A stretch of DNA of 31,805 nt from CAYXVU01 sp964468725 (GTDB taxonomy: Bacteria; Acidobacteriota; Blastocatellia; UBA7656): NCBI GenBank assembly GCA_964468725.1, contig CAYXVU010000049.1:1-31805 (forward strand). The letters run 5' to 3'. Numbering within the stretch: position 1 is the first letter of the stretch; each line of letters opens with the position of its first letter. The position numbers were made by a program, and so were the translations under genes. Under the pieces are notes generated by a model. It was not told the origin of the DNA and made no database searches. It was given only the letters and a program-made list of their open reading frames with translations. This document shows positions 23,261 through 31,751 of the stretch, one piece after another.

Positions 23261-25391
23261 ATATAAATGGCCGGATGCTGAACAACGTACCCTGATCGGC
23301 AAACGAATCTCGCGGCTTGACGGCCCGGATAAGGTTACGGGCAAAGCCAAATATAGTTTCGACATGAATCGTCCGGGTATGCTCTATGCCCGTATTGTTC
23401 GCTGCCCGCATGCGCATGCCAAAGTAGTCAGCATTGACAGCAGCGCAGCAGAACGCATGCCCGGCGTCAAAGCTATCGAAATCATCAATGGCCCCGGCAG
23501 AGAGATCAACTGGGCGGGTACAGAGATTGTCGCCGTTGCTGCGGTTGACGAACCGACGGCGATGGATGCTGCCGCAGCCATCAAAGTAACCTATGAAAAG
23601 CTGTCGCATCTGGTTGTTGACACCGATGCCAAAATGGCCGGTGACCGCGCCAGACCGGCAAACGCACAAAAAGTCGGCGACATTGACAAAGGGTGGGCAG
23701 AGAGCGAAGTCACCTCCGAAGGCGATTATGGTCTGCCGGTCATTACCCACTGTTGTTTGGAGCCACACGGTTCAGTAACGGAGTGGACGGATGAAAATAA
23801 TCTGCTCGTCCACCTCTCCACCCAATTTGTCAGCGGCATCGCCGGACAGATGGCCACACCGTTGGGCGTTCCTGCCGCTAACATCCGCGTCAAACAGGAG
23901 CATATCGGCGGCGGCTTCGGCAGCAAATTCGGCCCTGACGTTTGGGACATCGCGGGGGCGAAGCTCTCCAAAAAGGCGGGTGGTAAACCGGTCAAAACCT
24001 TCCTGGACAGAGATGCCGAAGTGACCTTGGCAGGGGCGCGACCTTCGGCATATGCCCACATCAAAGTCGGCGCCAAAAAGGACGGAACCCTCGTCGCATG
24101 GCAGTCCGAATCAATCGCCTGCGGCGGACAATCGGGAGGCGGAATGCCGCCGATGCCCTATGTCTTCACAGGCATTCCCAATCAGCAGAAGAATCATACT
24201 GCGATTCTCAACAACATTGGCACGCAACGCGCGTGGCGTGCGCCGGGGCATCCGCAAGGCTGTTTGATCACGATGTCGGCGCTGGATGACATGGCGGCGG
24301 CGCTCGACATGGACCCGATGGACTTCTTCCTCAAAAATATTGACCTCACAGGGCCGCGCGCGACGACCTATCGTGAAGAACTCCCCATCGCCGCTGAGAT
24401 GATTGGGTGGAAAAAGAATTGGCATCCGCGCGGCGATAAAACCGCCGGGTATATCAAGCGCGGACTCGGCCTCTCCATGCATACATGGGGCGGGCAGGGT
24501 CATCCGAGCGATTGCGACATCACGATTCACCCCGATGGCTCTGTGGAACTCAAAATGGGAACGCAAGACCTCGGCGTGGGCACGCGCACGGCTCTTGCCA
24601 TCGTCGCAGGGGATACCTTCGGATTGCCGGTAAACGCCATTAAAGTGATGATCGGCGATAATCGCTTTCCGGTTTCACAAGGCTCCGGCGGCAGCACAAC
24701 CATTGGCGGCATCAGTTCTTCAACCCGACGCGCAGCACAAGATGCAATCGAACAACTCTTTGCCAAAGTTGCGCCCGTGCTCAGTGCCGACCCCGAACAA
24801 CTTGAAGCCGTCGGCGGCACGATTCGAGTCAAAGGCAGTCCGGCTCGCAAGCTGACCTGGAAACAGGCGTGCGCCAAAATCGGGACGATGCCGCTTACCG
24901 TACGCGGTAAACATCCCGGCCCTGGAAAATTGAGTGACAGCGGCGTTGGCGGCGTGCAGATGGCAGATGTCTCTGTAGACATTGAAACCGGCATCGTTAA
25001 GATCAACAAGATCGTTGCCGTGCAGGATTGCGGCTTGGTCATCAGCCTGAAGACGGCAGAGAGTCAGGTCTACGGCGCGTTGATTATGGGCGTCTGCTAC
25101 GCGCTCTTCGAAGAGAAGATCATGGATCAGCAGACCGGAAGAATGCTTAACCCCAACATGGAGTTCTATAAACTGGCAGGCATCGGCGACATTGGCCAGA
25201 TGGAAGTTCATATGATGACCGGCAAGGGCTATGACGAAAGAGGAGTGATTGGGTTGGGCGAACCGCCGGTGATTTCGCCGGGCGCGGCAATCTCCAATGC
25301 CGTAGCCAATGCGATTGGCGTTCGCGTGCCGACTTTGCCGCTCACGCCCGACAAAGTGTTGGCGGCGCTGGCAAAGAAGGGAGGAAACTAA
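23253..25391 (+). CDS. Molybdopterin-binding catalytic subunit of xanthine dehydrogenase-family enzyme
   Basis: A 712-aa large subunit. The ATG at 23253 (MAEYKWPDAEQRTLIGK) has GAGGAGG upstream; the open frame extends to 22935 only because it shadows the small subunit. Hallmarks: GKRISRLDGPDKVTGKAKY at the N-terminus, GGGFGSKFG around the cofactor, QGSGGSTTIGG, and the base-catalyst Glu670 in GLGEPPVISPG near the end. It lacks its own signal and would be exported by hitchhiking with the Tat-tagged small subunit, as in PaoC. It catalyses hydroxylation of an aldehyde or heterocycle using water as oxygen source. Its gene overlaps the FAD-subunit gene by one base (TAATG). Confidence 0.93.
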   Translation: MAEYKWPDAEQRTLIGKRISRLDGPDKVTGKAKYSFDMNRPGMLYARIVRCPHAHAKVVSIDSSAAERMPGVKAIEIINGPGREINWAGTEIVAVAAVDEPTAMDAAAAIKVTYEKLSHLVVDTDAKMAGDRARPANAQKVGDIDKGWAESEVTSEGDYGLPVITHCCLEPHGSVTEWTDENNLLVHLSTQFVSGIAGQMATPLGVPAANIRVKQEHIGGGFGSKFGPDVWDIAGAKLSKKAGGKPVKTFLDRDAEVTLAGARPSAYAHIKVGAKKDGTLVAWQSESIACGGQSGGGMPPMPYVFTGIPNQQKNHTAILNNIGTQRAWRAPGHPQGCLITMSALDDMAAALDMDPMDFFLKNIDLTGPRATTYREELPIAAEMIGWKKNWHPRGDKTAGYIKRGLGLSMHTWGGQGHPSDCDITIHPDGSVELKMGTQDLGVGTRTALAIVAGDTFGLPVNAIKVMIGDNRFPVSQGSGGSTTIGGISSSTRRAAQDAIEQLFAKVAPVLSADPEQLEAVGGTIRVKGSPARKLTWKQACAKIGTMPLTVRGKHPGPGKLSDSGVGGVQMADVSVDIETGIVKINKIVAVQDCGLVISLKTAESQVYGALIMGVCYALFEEKIMDQQTGRMLNPNMEFYKLAGIGDIGQMEVHMMTGKGYDERGVIGLGEPPVISPGAAISNAVANAIGVRVPTLPLTPDKVLAALAKKGGN

Positions 25392-26368
25392 TGCGCGCAT
25401 TTGAATATGTCAGTCCGACAAGCAAAGAACAGGCGGTCAGCCTCCTCGGCTCGTCCGAAAGCGACGCGCAGGTGTTGGCGGGCGGCACAGATTTGATCTC
25501 GCTGATGAAAGACGAAGCCGCCAGTCCGAAACGCCTCGTCAACATCAAAGAGATTCGAGAGTTGCGCGGGATCACCTTCAGTCCGGCTGGCGGCCTTCGA
25601 ATCGGCGCGACGGTAACGATTCAAGAACTGCTCGATAATTCGGCAATTCGACGCACCTATCCCGCGCTCCATGAAGCCGCCGTTGGAATTACCAGCCCGC
25701 AGATTCGCTCGATGGGAACCATAGCCGGTGACCTGTGTCAACGTCCGCGTTGCTGGTATTACCGCGCGGGATATGGGCTATTGGCAAAGGATGAAACAGG
25801 ACAGTCACTGGTCATCAACGGTGACAATCGCTATCACGCAATTTTTGGCAACAACGGACCAGCCTACTTCGTCAGCCCTTCAAGCCTTGCACCGGCGTTG
25901 ATCGCGCTCGGCGCTAAGGTGAAGCTCTTCGGCGCTAGCGGCGCACGCGAATTGAGCGTCGAAAGCTTTTTTGTCACGCCTTCCCGTGATGGCCAACGTG
26001 AGCATCGTTTGCAAGCCAATGAAATCGTCACCGACATCATTGTGCCGCCGACTCGCGCCCAAAACGCCACCTATGAAGTCCGACAGAAAGAGGCTCTCGA
26101 TTGGCCGCTGGCGACGGCTTCCGTAGCACTACGCATGGCTGGCAATACGGTTGAATCGGCAAACATCGTACTTGGTCATGTAGCTCCGACACCGTGGCGC
26201 AGCACAACCGCAGCCCAATTCCTAATCGGCAAGGCCATCACGGAAGAGATCGCTACAAAAGCCGGTGATCTAGCCGTTGCGGATGCCCGTCCGCTGAGTA
26301 AGAACGGTTACAAAGTGCAACTAGCGCGCGTTGCGGTCAAACGCGCCTTGTTGAATGCCGCCAAGTAG
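25391..26368 (+). CDS. FAD-binding subunit of molybdenum hydroxylase, with incomplete extra Fe-S ligand set
   Basis: A 325-aa medium subunit, translationally coupled to the large-subunit gene. Residues 29-35 (LAGGTDL) and 107-115 (SMGTIAGDL) bind FAD in the VAO-type fold, and the CO-dehydrogenase flavoprotein C-terminal domain follows from about 215. CQRPRCWYYR (Cys116, Cys121) corresponds to the first two ligands of the additional 4Fe-4S cluster in PaoB/HcrB-type subunits. The following segment, GLLAKDETGQSLVINGDNRYHAIFG, has no Cys where the second pair is expected. The extra cluster is therefore probably absent or altered. No maturation factor genes follow. Confidence 0.9.
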   Translation: MRAFEYVSPTSKEQAVSLLGSSESDAQVLAGGTDLISLMKDEAASPKRLVNIKEIRELRGITFSPAGGLRIGATVTIQELLDNSAIRRTYPALHEAAVGITSPQIRSMGTIAGDLCQRPRCWYYRAGYGLLAKDETGQSLVINGDNRYHAIFGNNGPAYFVSPSSLAPALIALGAKVKLFGASGARELSVESFFVTPSRDGQREHRLQANEIVTDIIVPPTRAQNATYEVRQKEALDWPLATASVALRMAGNTVESANIVLGHVAPTPWRSTTAAQFLIGKAITEEIATKAGDLAVADARPLSKNGYKVQLARVAVKRALLNAAK

Positions 26369-26394
26369 AGGTCACGTCGTAAGGGTAGGATTCC

Positions 26395-26432
26395 TTGCGA
26401 GAGCGCCTTGCCGGTATAAGGCGCTCTCGCAA
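26395..26432. terminator. Perfect 15-bp hairpin after the molybdenum hydroxylase operon
   Basis: TTGCGAGAGCGCCTT (26395-26409) and AAGGCGCTCTCGCAA (26418-26432) are exact reverse complements around an 8-base loop, 27 bases after the last stop. No T tract follows, so it is either an atypical terminator or a 3'-end stabilising structure. Confidence 0.6.
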
Positions 26433-26664
26433 TAGCGGCCTCAAACAGCCTCATCCTCAACCGGCTATCAGCCGAATATCCTCTTGAATCGGCATAAACG
26501 ATCTGCCGTATTTTTGCGACGTCTTGCTCTCCTTTCCCGTCGCCTCAAGCCCATTCTATCGAGTTGCGTTGTTGGCCGGTGATAGCGGTCACCCTCGCCT
26601 GTGATGGCTGCTCTTGTTTCGTTACTTTCAGGCTCGTTACCTTTCTTTCGAAAGGAGAATTATC

Positions 26665-27357
26665 ATGAGCAGCAAACCAAAGGCATCTGAGTGCAACCGG
26701 GCAGTTGCAGAGTACAAGCAAAAGCTGCAAGCGGCCTTGAATAAGGTGAAAAGGATGCTTGATGTCGAAGAAGGAGTACAAAAACAGAAGGTGCATCTTT
26801 TAGGGCCAGCAGGTTTAGAGCCTTTCGCCCTCGGGCTGTCGGAGCAGCTTGGTAAGTGGGTTCGTCAAGGCGATATTGCCCTCCTCATCATTCCTGGCGT
26901 CAACAATGTGATGAGCAGTTCGACCCTAAAAGCAAAAGAACTAAAAGAGGTGACAGAACCAATCCTGAGCAAGTTGTCTGCTGAGTTTACGCAAAAAGCG
27001 CAGAACTATCAGGATCAACTGAATCGTTGTCAGAATCGCCAGCGCCAGCGGGACCTCGTAATTATGCTCCACTTCTGCGAGTTGTATCGAAACCTCCTCC
27101 GCGATAGTTACCTGCCAAAACTAGAGGAACTGTACGAACAAAGAAAGATGCAGGAAGAACAAACTCAGGAAGCAGAACCCCTGCAAAAGGAGTTGCCGGA
27201 AGGCCATGAGCAATCCAAAAAAGAAGAGGCTGAAGAGAAATCCCATAGAACAACCTGCGGAGCGGCGTGCAAAGATGGTCATCCTTGTCAGCACACCGTT
27301 TGGTTAGGCTGGATTTGCTGGCAGCATGGAGGAGGCAGATGGAGCCAAGCTGCATAA
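26665..27357 (+). CDS. Coiled-coil protein with C-terminal HGG-type zinc knuckle
   Basis: A 230-aa cytoplasmic protein; the ATG at 26665 follows GAAAGGAG. It is strongly charged and helical, with predicted coiled coils at about 10-45, 95-130 and 150-195 (Gln/Glu/Lys-rich near EEQTQEAEPLQKELPEG). The final 35 residues contain CGAACKDGHPCQHTVWLGWICWQHGGG, resembling the CxxxxxxGxxC...GxCxxHGG metal-binding knuckle often found at the ends of phage and mobile-element proteins. It is flanked by unrelated metabolic genes, and no phage genes are nearby. The role is unknown; a nucleic-acid-binding or assembly role is a guess. Confidence 0.7.
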   Translation: MSSKPKASECNRAVAEYKQKLQAALNKVKRMLDVEEGVQKQKVHLLGPAGLEPFALGLSEQLGKWVRQGDIALLIIPGVNNVMSSSTLKAKELKEVTEPILSKLSAEFTQKAQNYQDQLNRCQNRQRQRDLVIMLHFCELYRNLLRDSYLPKLEELYEQRKMQEEQTQEAEPLQKELPEGHEQSKKEEAEEKSHRTTCGAACKDGHPCQHTVWLGWICWQHGGGRWSQAA

Positions 27358-27511
27358 CCGGGACAGCGCGATGGAGCCCTCTCAGGAAGAGACTTCTTTG
27401 AAGACTGCCATAGACCTCGCTTGTGTGTGAATGTTGGTTGACTGCGCAACTCGTGAAAGCTACATTCAGAGGGTGCGGTTTTCACTCTTTCACCAATGGG
27501 GAGGTATAACG

Positions 27512-28201
27512 ATGCGGAAGCTCTCTTTATTAGCGGCCTTTGCGATGATCTTCGCCTGGACAGCAGCCGCGCAAGCACAACAGATTTCTGGCGACTACAT
27601 TGAGACGCGCAGCGCGGATGTCTATACGGGCGCGTGCGTCGCCAATGGCGAAGTCGGTCTCGTTGGCGATCAGGCCATTCTCGCTTGGCGTGTCAATAAA
27701 GGATCATGGAACGGCGTTGCGCTTGATGGATTGAGCGTCATCGGCGTCGTCAAGGCGGGTGCAACGCTCGGCGATCAGTTTTCCAATCCTTACCCGGCAA
27801 AGACCGTGATGGTGGTGGACGAGAAAGCGACGCCCGAACAGCGGGCAGCGTTGGTCAGCTTCGCCCGCGAAATGGGCGGTAAGCTGTTAGAGAATGTCGT
27901 GCGCGTTGATGTTTCACCGATCAAAGTCAACATTCTCTACGGCGGCGAACACAGTGAGCACGGCAGTCCCGACAGTAAAGCCATTGTGCGTGCCGGAGAG
28001 TTGGTCGGCATCGAAACGCGAGGCATCACCCACAAAGATCATCTATGTGGAAATGAGATTGTCTATTATGCCCCGCTTGCGCCGACAATGGGCGCGTTGC
28101 CTGCGGTTGCTGAACTCGATCACTTCAGCGGTGCAGGATTGGGCGTCTCATGGACGACGCACGGGAAACGCAGCGCCTTTGTTGGCAGCTTCGCGCGATA
28201 A
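27512..28201 (+). CDS. DUF1326-family secreted protein
   Basis: A 229-aa protein; the ATG at 27512 is set by GGGGAGG upstream. Residues 1-22 are a signal peptide ending AQAQQ. The mature start ISGDYIETRSADVYTGACVANGEVGL is the DUF1326 signature, followed by the strand-rich domain with TPEQRAALVSF and the late GVSWTTHGKRSAFVGSF. Length and order fit the family. Members are widespread in soil bacteria without a known activity. A strong hairpin ends the transcript 14 bases after the stop. Confidence 0.85.
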   Translation: MRKLSLLAAFAMIFAWTAAAQAQQISGDYIETRSADVYTGACVANGEVGLVGDQAILAWRVNKGSWNGVALDGLSVIGVVKAGATLGDQFSNPYPAKTVMVVDEKATPEQRAALVSFAREMGGKLLENVVRVDVSPIKVNILYGGEHSEHGSPDSKAIVRAGELVGIETRGITHKDHLCGNEIVYYAPLAPTMGALPAVAELDHFSGAGLGVSWTTHGKRSAFVGSFAR

Positions 28202-28215
28202 CCGAGTGACAAGGT

Positions 28216-28270
28216 AAAAGTACAAAGGCTTCGATCAAAGCTTCGCGCTTTGACGAGGCTTTGTGCTTTT
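28216..28270. terminator. Bidirectional Rho-independent-like terminator
   Basis: A near-perfect inverted repeat of about 25 bases runs from AAAAGTACAAAGG at 28216 to its partner ending GCTTTGTGCTTTT at 28270, with GCTTTG/CAAAGC closing a five-base loop near 28242-28246. The outer A and T runs give a T tract on either strand. It lies directly after the DUF1326 gene. Confidence 0.75.
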
Positions 28271-28301
28271 GTGATGAAGTAGGGTCAAGAGGAGATGGAG
28301 G

Positions 28302-28955
28302 ATGCGGAAAGTAACGGGAATTCTGATCTTAATTTTTCTATGGACGGTGTTGGCATCAGCTAACGGCGTCAAGCTTGAACCGACCGGCGCATTAGCTGAT
28401 GCCGGGGCATCACAATCTTTGAAGGACGCACTTGAAGCGACAGGCCATCGCGTCATTCTCGAAGATGGCAGCCACTATTGCGATATTTGGTTGCGGAAGG
28501 CTTTGCCGGTTGGCGCAAAGAATGAGGCTCCCGGCGCAATCTATTCCGACATCCCTCCCTCTGCTTTGATCGGCGTGATTGCCTTTGCCAAAGCGACGAC
28601 GGATTTTCGTGGGCAGGCCATCAAAGCGGGCGCATATACCTTGCGCTACGCCATCCATCCGACCGATGGTAACCATCTAGGCATCTCCCCCATCCGAGAT
28701 TTTTTGCTGCTCGCTCCGGTAGCTGACGATCAAGATGTTGCTGCGGCCCCAACCTTTGCAGAGCTCTCGAAGTTGAGCACGAAAGCGAGCGCCACAGCCC
28801 ATCCGGCTGTCATCAGCCTGCTCACCTTTGAGGGAAAAGAGGACGTCTCGATTGAAAAAGGAGAGCTTGACCGTTTGCACTTCTCTGTCAAACTCAAGAC
28901 GACCGGAGCCGAGTTGCCCATCACTTTCATCGTGAAAGGTGTGGCGGAACAGTAG
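28302..28955 (+). CDS. Secreted protein of unknown function
   Basis: A 217-aa protein; GGAGATGGAGG precedes the ATG. Residues 1-20 are a signal peptide (TGILILIFLWTVLASA). The mature part has IKAGAYTLRYAIHPTDGNHLGISPIRDFLLLAPVADD at about 105-145, a pattern I have met in uncharacterised acidobacterial proteins related in style to DUF2911, and ends with a beta-rich domain (LDRLHFSVKLKTTGAELPITFIVKG). It stands 46 bases upstream of the RDD gene, probably in the same transcript. No catalytic motif is visible. Confidence 0.7.
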   Translation: MRKVTGILILIFLWTVLASANGVKLEPTGALADAGASQSLKDALEATGHRVILEDGSHYCDIWLRKALPVGAKNEAPGAIYSDIPPSALIGVIAFAKATTDFRGQAIKAGAYTLRYAIHPTDGNHLGISPIRDFLLLAPVADDQDVAAAPTFAELSKLSTKASATAHPAVISLLTFEGKEDVSIEKGELDRLHFSVKLKTTGAELPITFIVKGVAEQ

Positions 28956-29001
28956 TCGGTCAGCAGAAGTGTAGTAAGGAACTTCTCGGCGGGAGCATCC
29001 G

Positions 29002-29511
29002 ATGGGAAAGTTGCAGACGTATGAACCTCATGAGATGGAGCGGCTTGATAAAGTCAGAGGTATGAGGTTAGCGTCTTTTACTGCGCGTGCGCTTGCCTTT
29101 GGCATTGATTTTCTCGTTGCCTTCGCCCTCTTTTTGATCCTTCTCATCCTCGGTGCGCGGTTCCTGTCGGCAATCGGCTGGCTCGGATCTGACGCCAATC
29201 TGAATCTGCAATTTAACTTCGCAAATTGGTATAGCTTGCTCTTTATTGTCGTCTATTTCGGGCTGTTCACCTATTTTGGCAATGGGCAGACACCGGGTAA
29301 ATGGCTTATGAAGATTCGTGTCGTGTCGTTGGCACACGAACACATTTCGCTCTGGCACTCCATCGAACGCGCGCTCGGATACGGTGCATCTGCATTAGAG
29401 TTAGGGTTCGGATTCATGCAGTATTTCATTCATCCTAACCGTCGAACCGTGCATGACCGCATCGCAGAAACCATCGTGGTCAAAGAGGAGAAGCTCAAGA
29501 AATCAAGCTAA
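29002..29511 (+). CDS. RDD-family membrane protein
   Basis: A 169-aa inner-membrane protein. The RDD core is visible: SFTARALAFGIDFLVAFALFLILLILG (first helix with the conserved Arg and Asp), a second helix at about 75-93 (WYSLLFIVVYFGLFTYFG) followed by GNGQTPGKWLMKIRVV, and the late NRRTVHDRIAETIVV, all typical of the family. Functions in this family range from sodium/proton transport to unknown. GGGAG precedes the ATG. It is followed after 50 bases by the second TPR gene. Confidence 0.88.
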   Translation: MGKLQTYEPHEMERLDKVRGMRLASFTARALAFGIDFLVAFALFLILLILGARFLSAIGWLGSDANLNLQFNFANWYSLLFIVVYFGLFTYFGNGQTPGKWLMKIRVVSLAHEHISLWHSIERALGYGASALELGFGFMQYFIHPNRRTVHDRIAETIVVKEEKLKKSS

Positions 29512-29561
29512 GTACAAGAACGCGCTTCTTGATTCATTCGCTCTCGTCGTAAGGAGGGATT

Positions 29562-31205
29562 ATGAGACTCAAAGGATTCATCTCGGTACTGACAATCTGT
29601 TTGCTTGCCGGTTCTGCATTCGCTCAACATCAACACTCACCTTCGATGGCCAATCAGCCTATCGAACTGATGCCGGAATTCGGAGAGCATCATCATCCGG
29701 TAACGACCAGTAATGCCGAAGCGCAGCGGTTCTTTAATCAAGGCATGGTGTTGATTTATGGCTTCAATCACGATGAAGCCGTGCGCTCATTTCAACGGGC
29801 TGCGGCACTCGACCCTAATCTCGCGATGGCGCATTGGGGTATCGCTTTGGCCATGGGAGCCAATATCAACCTTGGCCCTCTGCCGGAGCGTGAAAAGGCT
29901 GCACACGAAGCGATTCAAAAGGCAATCGCACTTCTTCCAAAGGCTTCCGAAAAAGAGCGCGACTTCATCAATACGTTGGCAAAGCGATATTCTGGCGATC
30001 CTCAGACAGATCGCGGAGAGCTTGCCATTACCTATGCCAATGCCATGCGCGAGCTGGCAAAAAAATATCCCGATGATATGGACGCTTCCACTCTGTTTGC
30101 CGACAGCCTGATGAATCTGCGCCCCTGGAAGTTCTGGGGTAAGGACGGAAGCCCTGCGGAAGGAACGGAAGAGATCGTTGCCACCCTTGAATATGTTCTC
30201 AAGCATGACCCGACTCATATCGGAGCCAACCATCTCTACATTCACGCTGTCGAGGCATCGGGCAAGCCGGAGCGCGCGTTGCCAAGCGCGACGCGGCTTG
30301 GCAAACTTGCGCCCGGCTCCGGCCACTTGGTTCATATGCCAGCCCACATCTACTTGCAGACCGGCGACTATGAAGAATCGGCTCTTGCCAATGAGGCTGC
30401 CGCCAACGCCGACCGTGCGTATCTAAAAAAGAGCAACGCGCAAGGTATGTATCCGGCGATGTACTACAGCCATAATTTGCATTTCCTACACGAAACCTAC
30501 AATCGCGCTGGCCGTTTTGCCGATGCCAAACGGGCAACCGACCAACTGGCGGCGAATGTGAAACTGTACTTGAAAGAGATGCCAATGTTGGAAGCCTTTC
30601 TGCCTTCGACTACCTTCACGCTCGTCACCTTCAACAAGTGGGATGAGATGTTAAAGTGTCCCGAGCCCGATGCTAGTACCCCGATTACGCGCGCATTATG
30701 GTATTACGGGCGTTGCCTAGCTCTGAGCGCCACTGGCAAACTCGCAGAAGCCGAACGCGAGATGCAAATCTTTGAGAAGCTGCGCGGCGAGATTTCCGGC
30801 GACATGGTTTGGGGGCTCAATTCAGCCAGCAGCGTATTGACCATCGCCAGCTTGCTGACACAGGCACGATTTGCGCAGGCAAAAGGCGACCTGCCGAAAG
30901 CCGTCGAGTTGCTTCGCCAGGCGGTCGCAGCTCAAGATGCACTCAACTATGATGAGCCGCCGGGATGGTATTATCCGATTCGACAATCGCTCGGCGCGGC
31001 ATTGCTTAGGGCAGGAAAAGCCGGAGAAGCTGAACAGGAATTTCGCAAGGCTCTCGACACCATGCCGCGCAATGGCCGACTGCTGTTCGGACTGCTTGAG
31101 AGCTTAAAAGCGCAGGGTAAGATGCATGCCGTAAAAATTGTCGAGAGGGAATTCGAACGCGCATGGAAAGGAGCAGATACCAAGCTGCGTATCGAAGATT
31201 TATGA
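29562..31205 (+). CDS. Secreted TPR-repeat protein, paralogue of the one at 2104
   Basis: A 547-aa protein starting at an ATG behind AGGAGGG. Residues 1-21 are a signal peptide ending SAFAQ, followed by a His-rich mature start (HQHSPSM, EHHHP) that could bind metal. TPR units begin near residue 60 (DEAVRSFQRAAALDPNLAMAHWGIALAMG) and run to the end (AGEAEQEFRKALDTMPRNGRLLFGLLESL). The central IHAVEASGKPERALPSA and HMPAHIYLQTG match the equivalent IHAFDDPEHA and HMPSHIFLQLG in the paralogue. Probably periplasmic or surface-exposed; function unknown. Confidence 0.85.
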   Translation: MRLKGFISVLTICLLAGSAFAQHQHSPSMANQPIELMPEFGEHHHPVTTSNAEAQRFFNQGMVLIYGFNHDEAVRSFQRAAALDPNLAMAHWGIALAMGANINLGPLPEREKAAHEAIQKAIALLPKASEKERDFINTLAKRYSGDPQTDRGELAITYANAMRELAKKYPDDMDASTLFADSLMNLRPWKFWGKDGSPAEGTEEIVATLEYVLKHDPTHIGANHLYIHAVEASGKPERALPSATRLGKLAPGSGHLVHMPAHIYLQTGDYEESALANEAAANADRAYLKKSNAQGMYPAMYYSHNLHFLHETYNRAGRFADAKRATDQLAANVKLYLKEMPMLEAFLPSTTFTLVTFNKWDEMLKCPEPDASTPITRALWYYGRCLALSATGKLAEAEREMQIFEKLRGEISGDMVWGLNSASSVLTIASLLTQARFAQAKGDLPKAVELLRQAVAAQDALNYDEPPGWYYPIRQSLGAALLRAGKAGEAEQEFRKALDTMPRNGRLLFGLLESLKAQGKMHAVKIVEREFERAWKGADTKLRIEDL

Positions 31206-31370
31206 TACGTGTCGGTGAAAACGGTTTTTCCACAAATGCGACAGCTCGCAAAAAATCAACTGGAAGGCGACCAGATATCTGTCTTGTTACACCTCCCATT
31301 TGATGATAAAACTTGGTCTAGTAAAGAGGATCATCGTAACCGTTATGGCCGAACCCATAGAAGGTGACTG

Positions 31371-31751
31371 ATGAATAATGACCAAACAAAAGAACTGAAC
31401 GAATTTGAGGAAAAAGCGCCGACGACTCAGCCAATGCTGGAAGCGATCTTAGCGCGGGTGAATCAAGTCGGTGAAGATATGGGTATATTCCATAGCGACC
31501 TCAGCGCAGTTCGTGAGGAGATGAGCACGTTTCGTGGCGACCTCAGCGCAGTTCGTGAGGAGTTAGGCTCGTTTCGCAGTGAAACTAACCGACGATTTGA
31601 TGGCATTGAACAATCGCTGCACGAAACAAAAGATCAACTTCGCAAAATAGATATCCGACTCGCCGTCTTCAGCGATGAAATTTCGAAGCTAAAAGCGGAG
31701 ACCATCGATCACGAAAGACGGGTTGGGGATTTGGAACGGAAAGCTTCGTAA
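31371..31751 (+). CDS. Coiled-coil protein with a 14-residue repeat
   Basis: A 126-aa protein that is almost wholly helical and charged. From about residue 20 to the end it shows heptad spacing (ILARVNQVGEDMGIFHSDL through ISKLKAETIDHERRVGDLE). SDLSAVREEMSTFRG is followed by DLSAVREELGSFRS, a 14-residue repeat equal to two heptads. GAAGGTG lies upstream of the ATG. There is no signal peptide or membrane segment. Similar short coiled-coil proteins are common and uncharacterised. Confidence 0.7.
   Translation: MNNDQTKELNEFEEKAPTTQPMLEAILARVNQVGEDMGIFHSDLSAVREEMSTFRGDLSAVREELGSFRSETNRRFDGIEQSLHETKDQLRKIDIRLAVFSDEISKLKAETIDHERRVGDLERKAS
31497..31580 (+). repeat. Two tandem 42-base units inside the coiled-coil gene
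   Basis: Units at 31497-31538 and 31539-31580 share their first 24 bases (starting GACCTCAGCGCAGTTCGTG) exactly, and also a later CGTTTCG. The length is a multiple of three and keeps the heptad register, pointing to a recent in-frame duplication. Confidence 0.85.

Noticed and set aside
31284..31312. Promoter TTGTTA-17-TAAAAC upstream of the coiled-coil gene
   Set aside because: Matches to the sigma-70 consensus are too weak to claim, especially for the -10 box.
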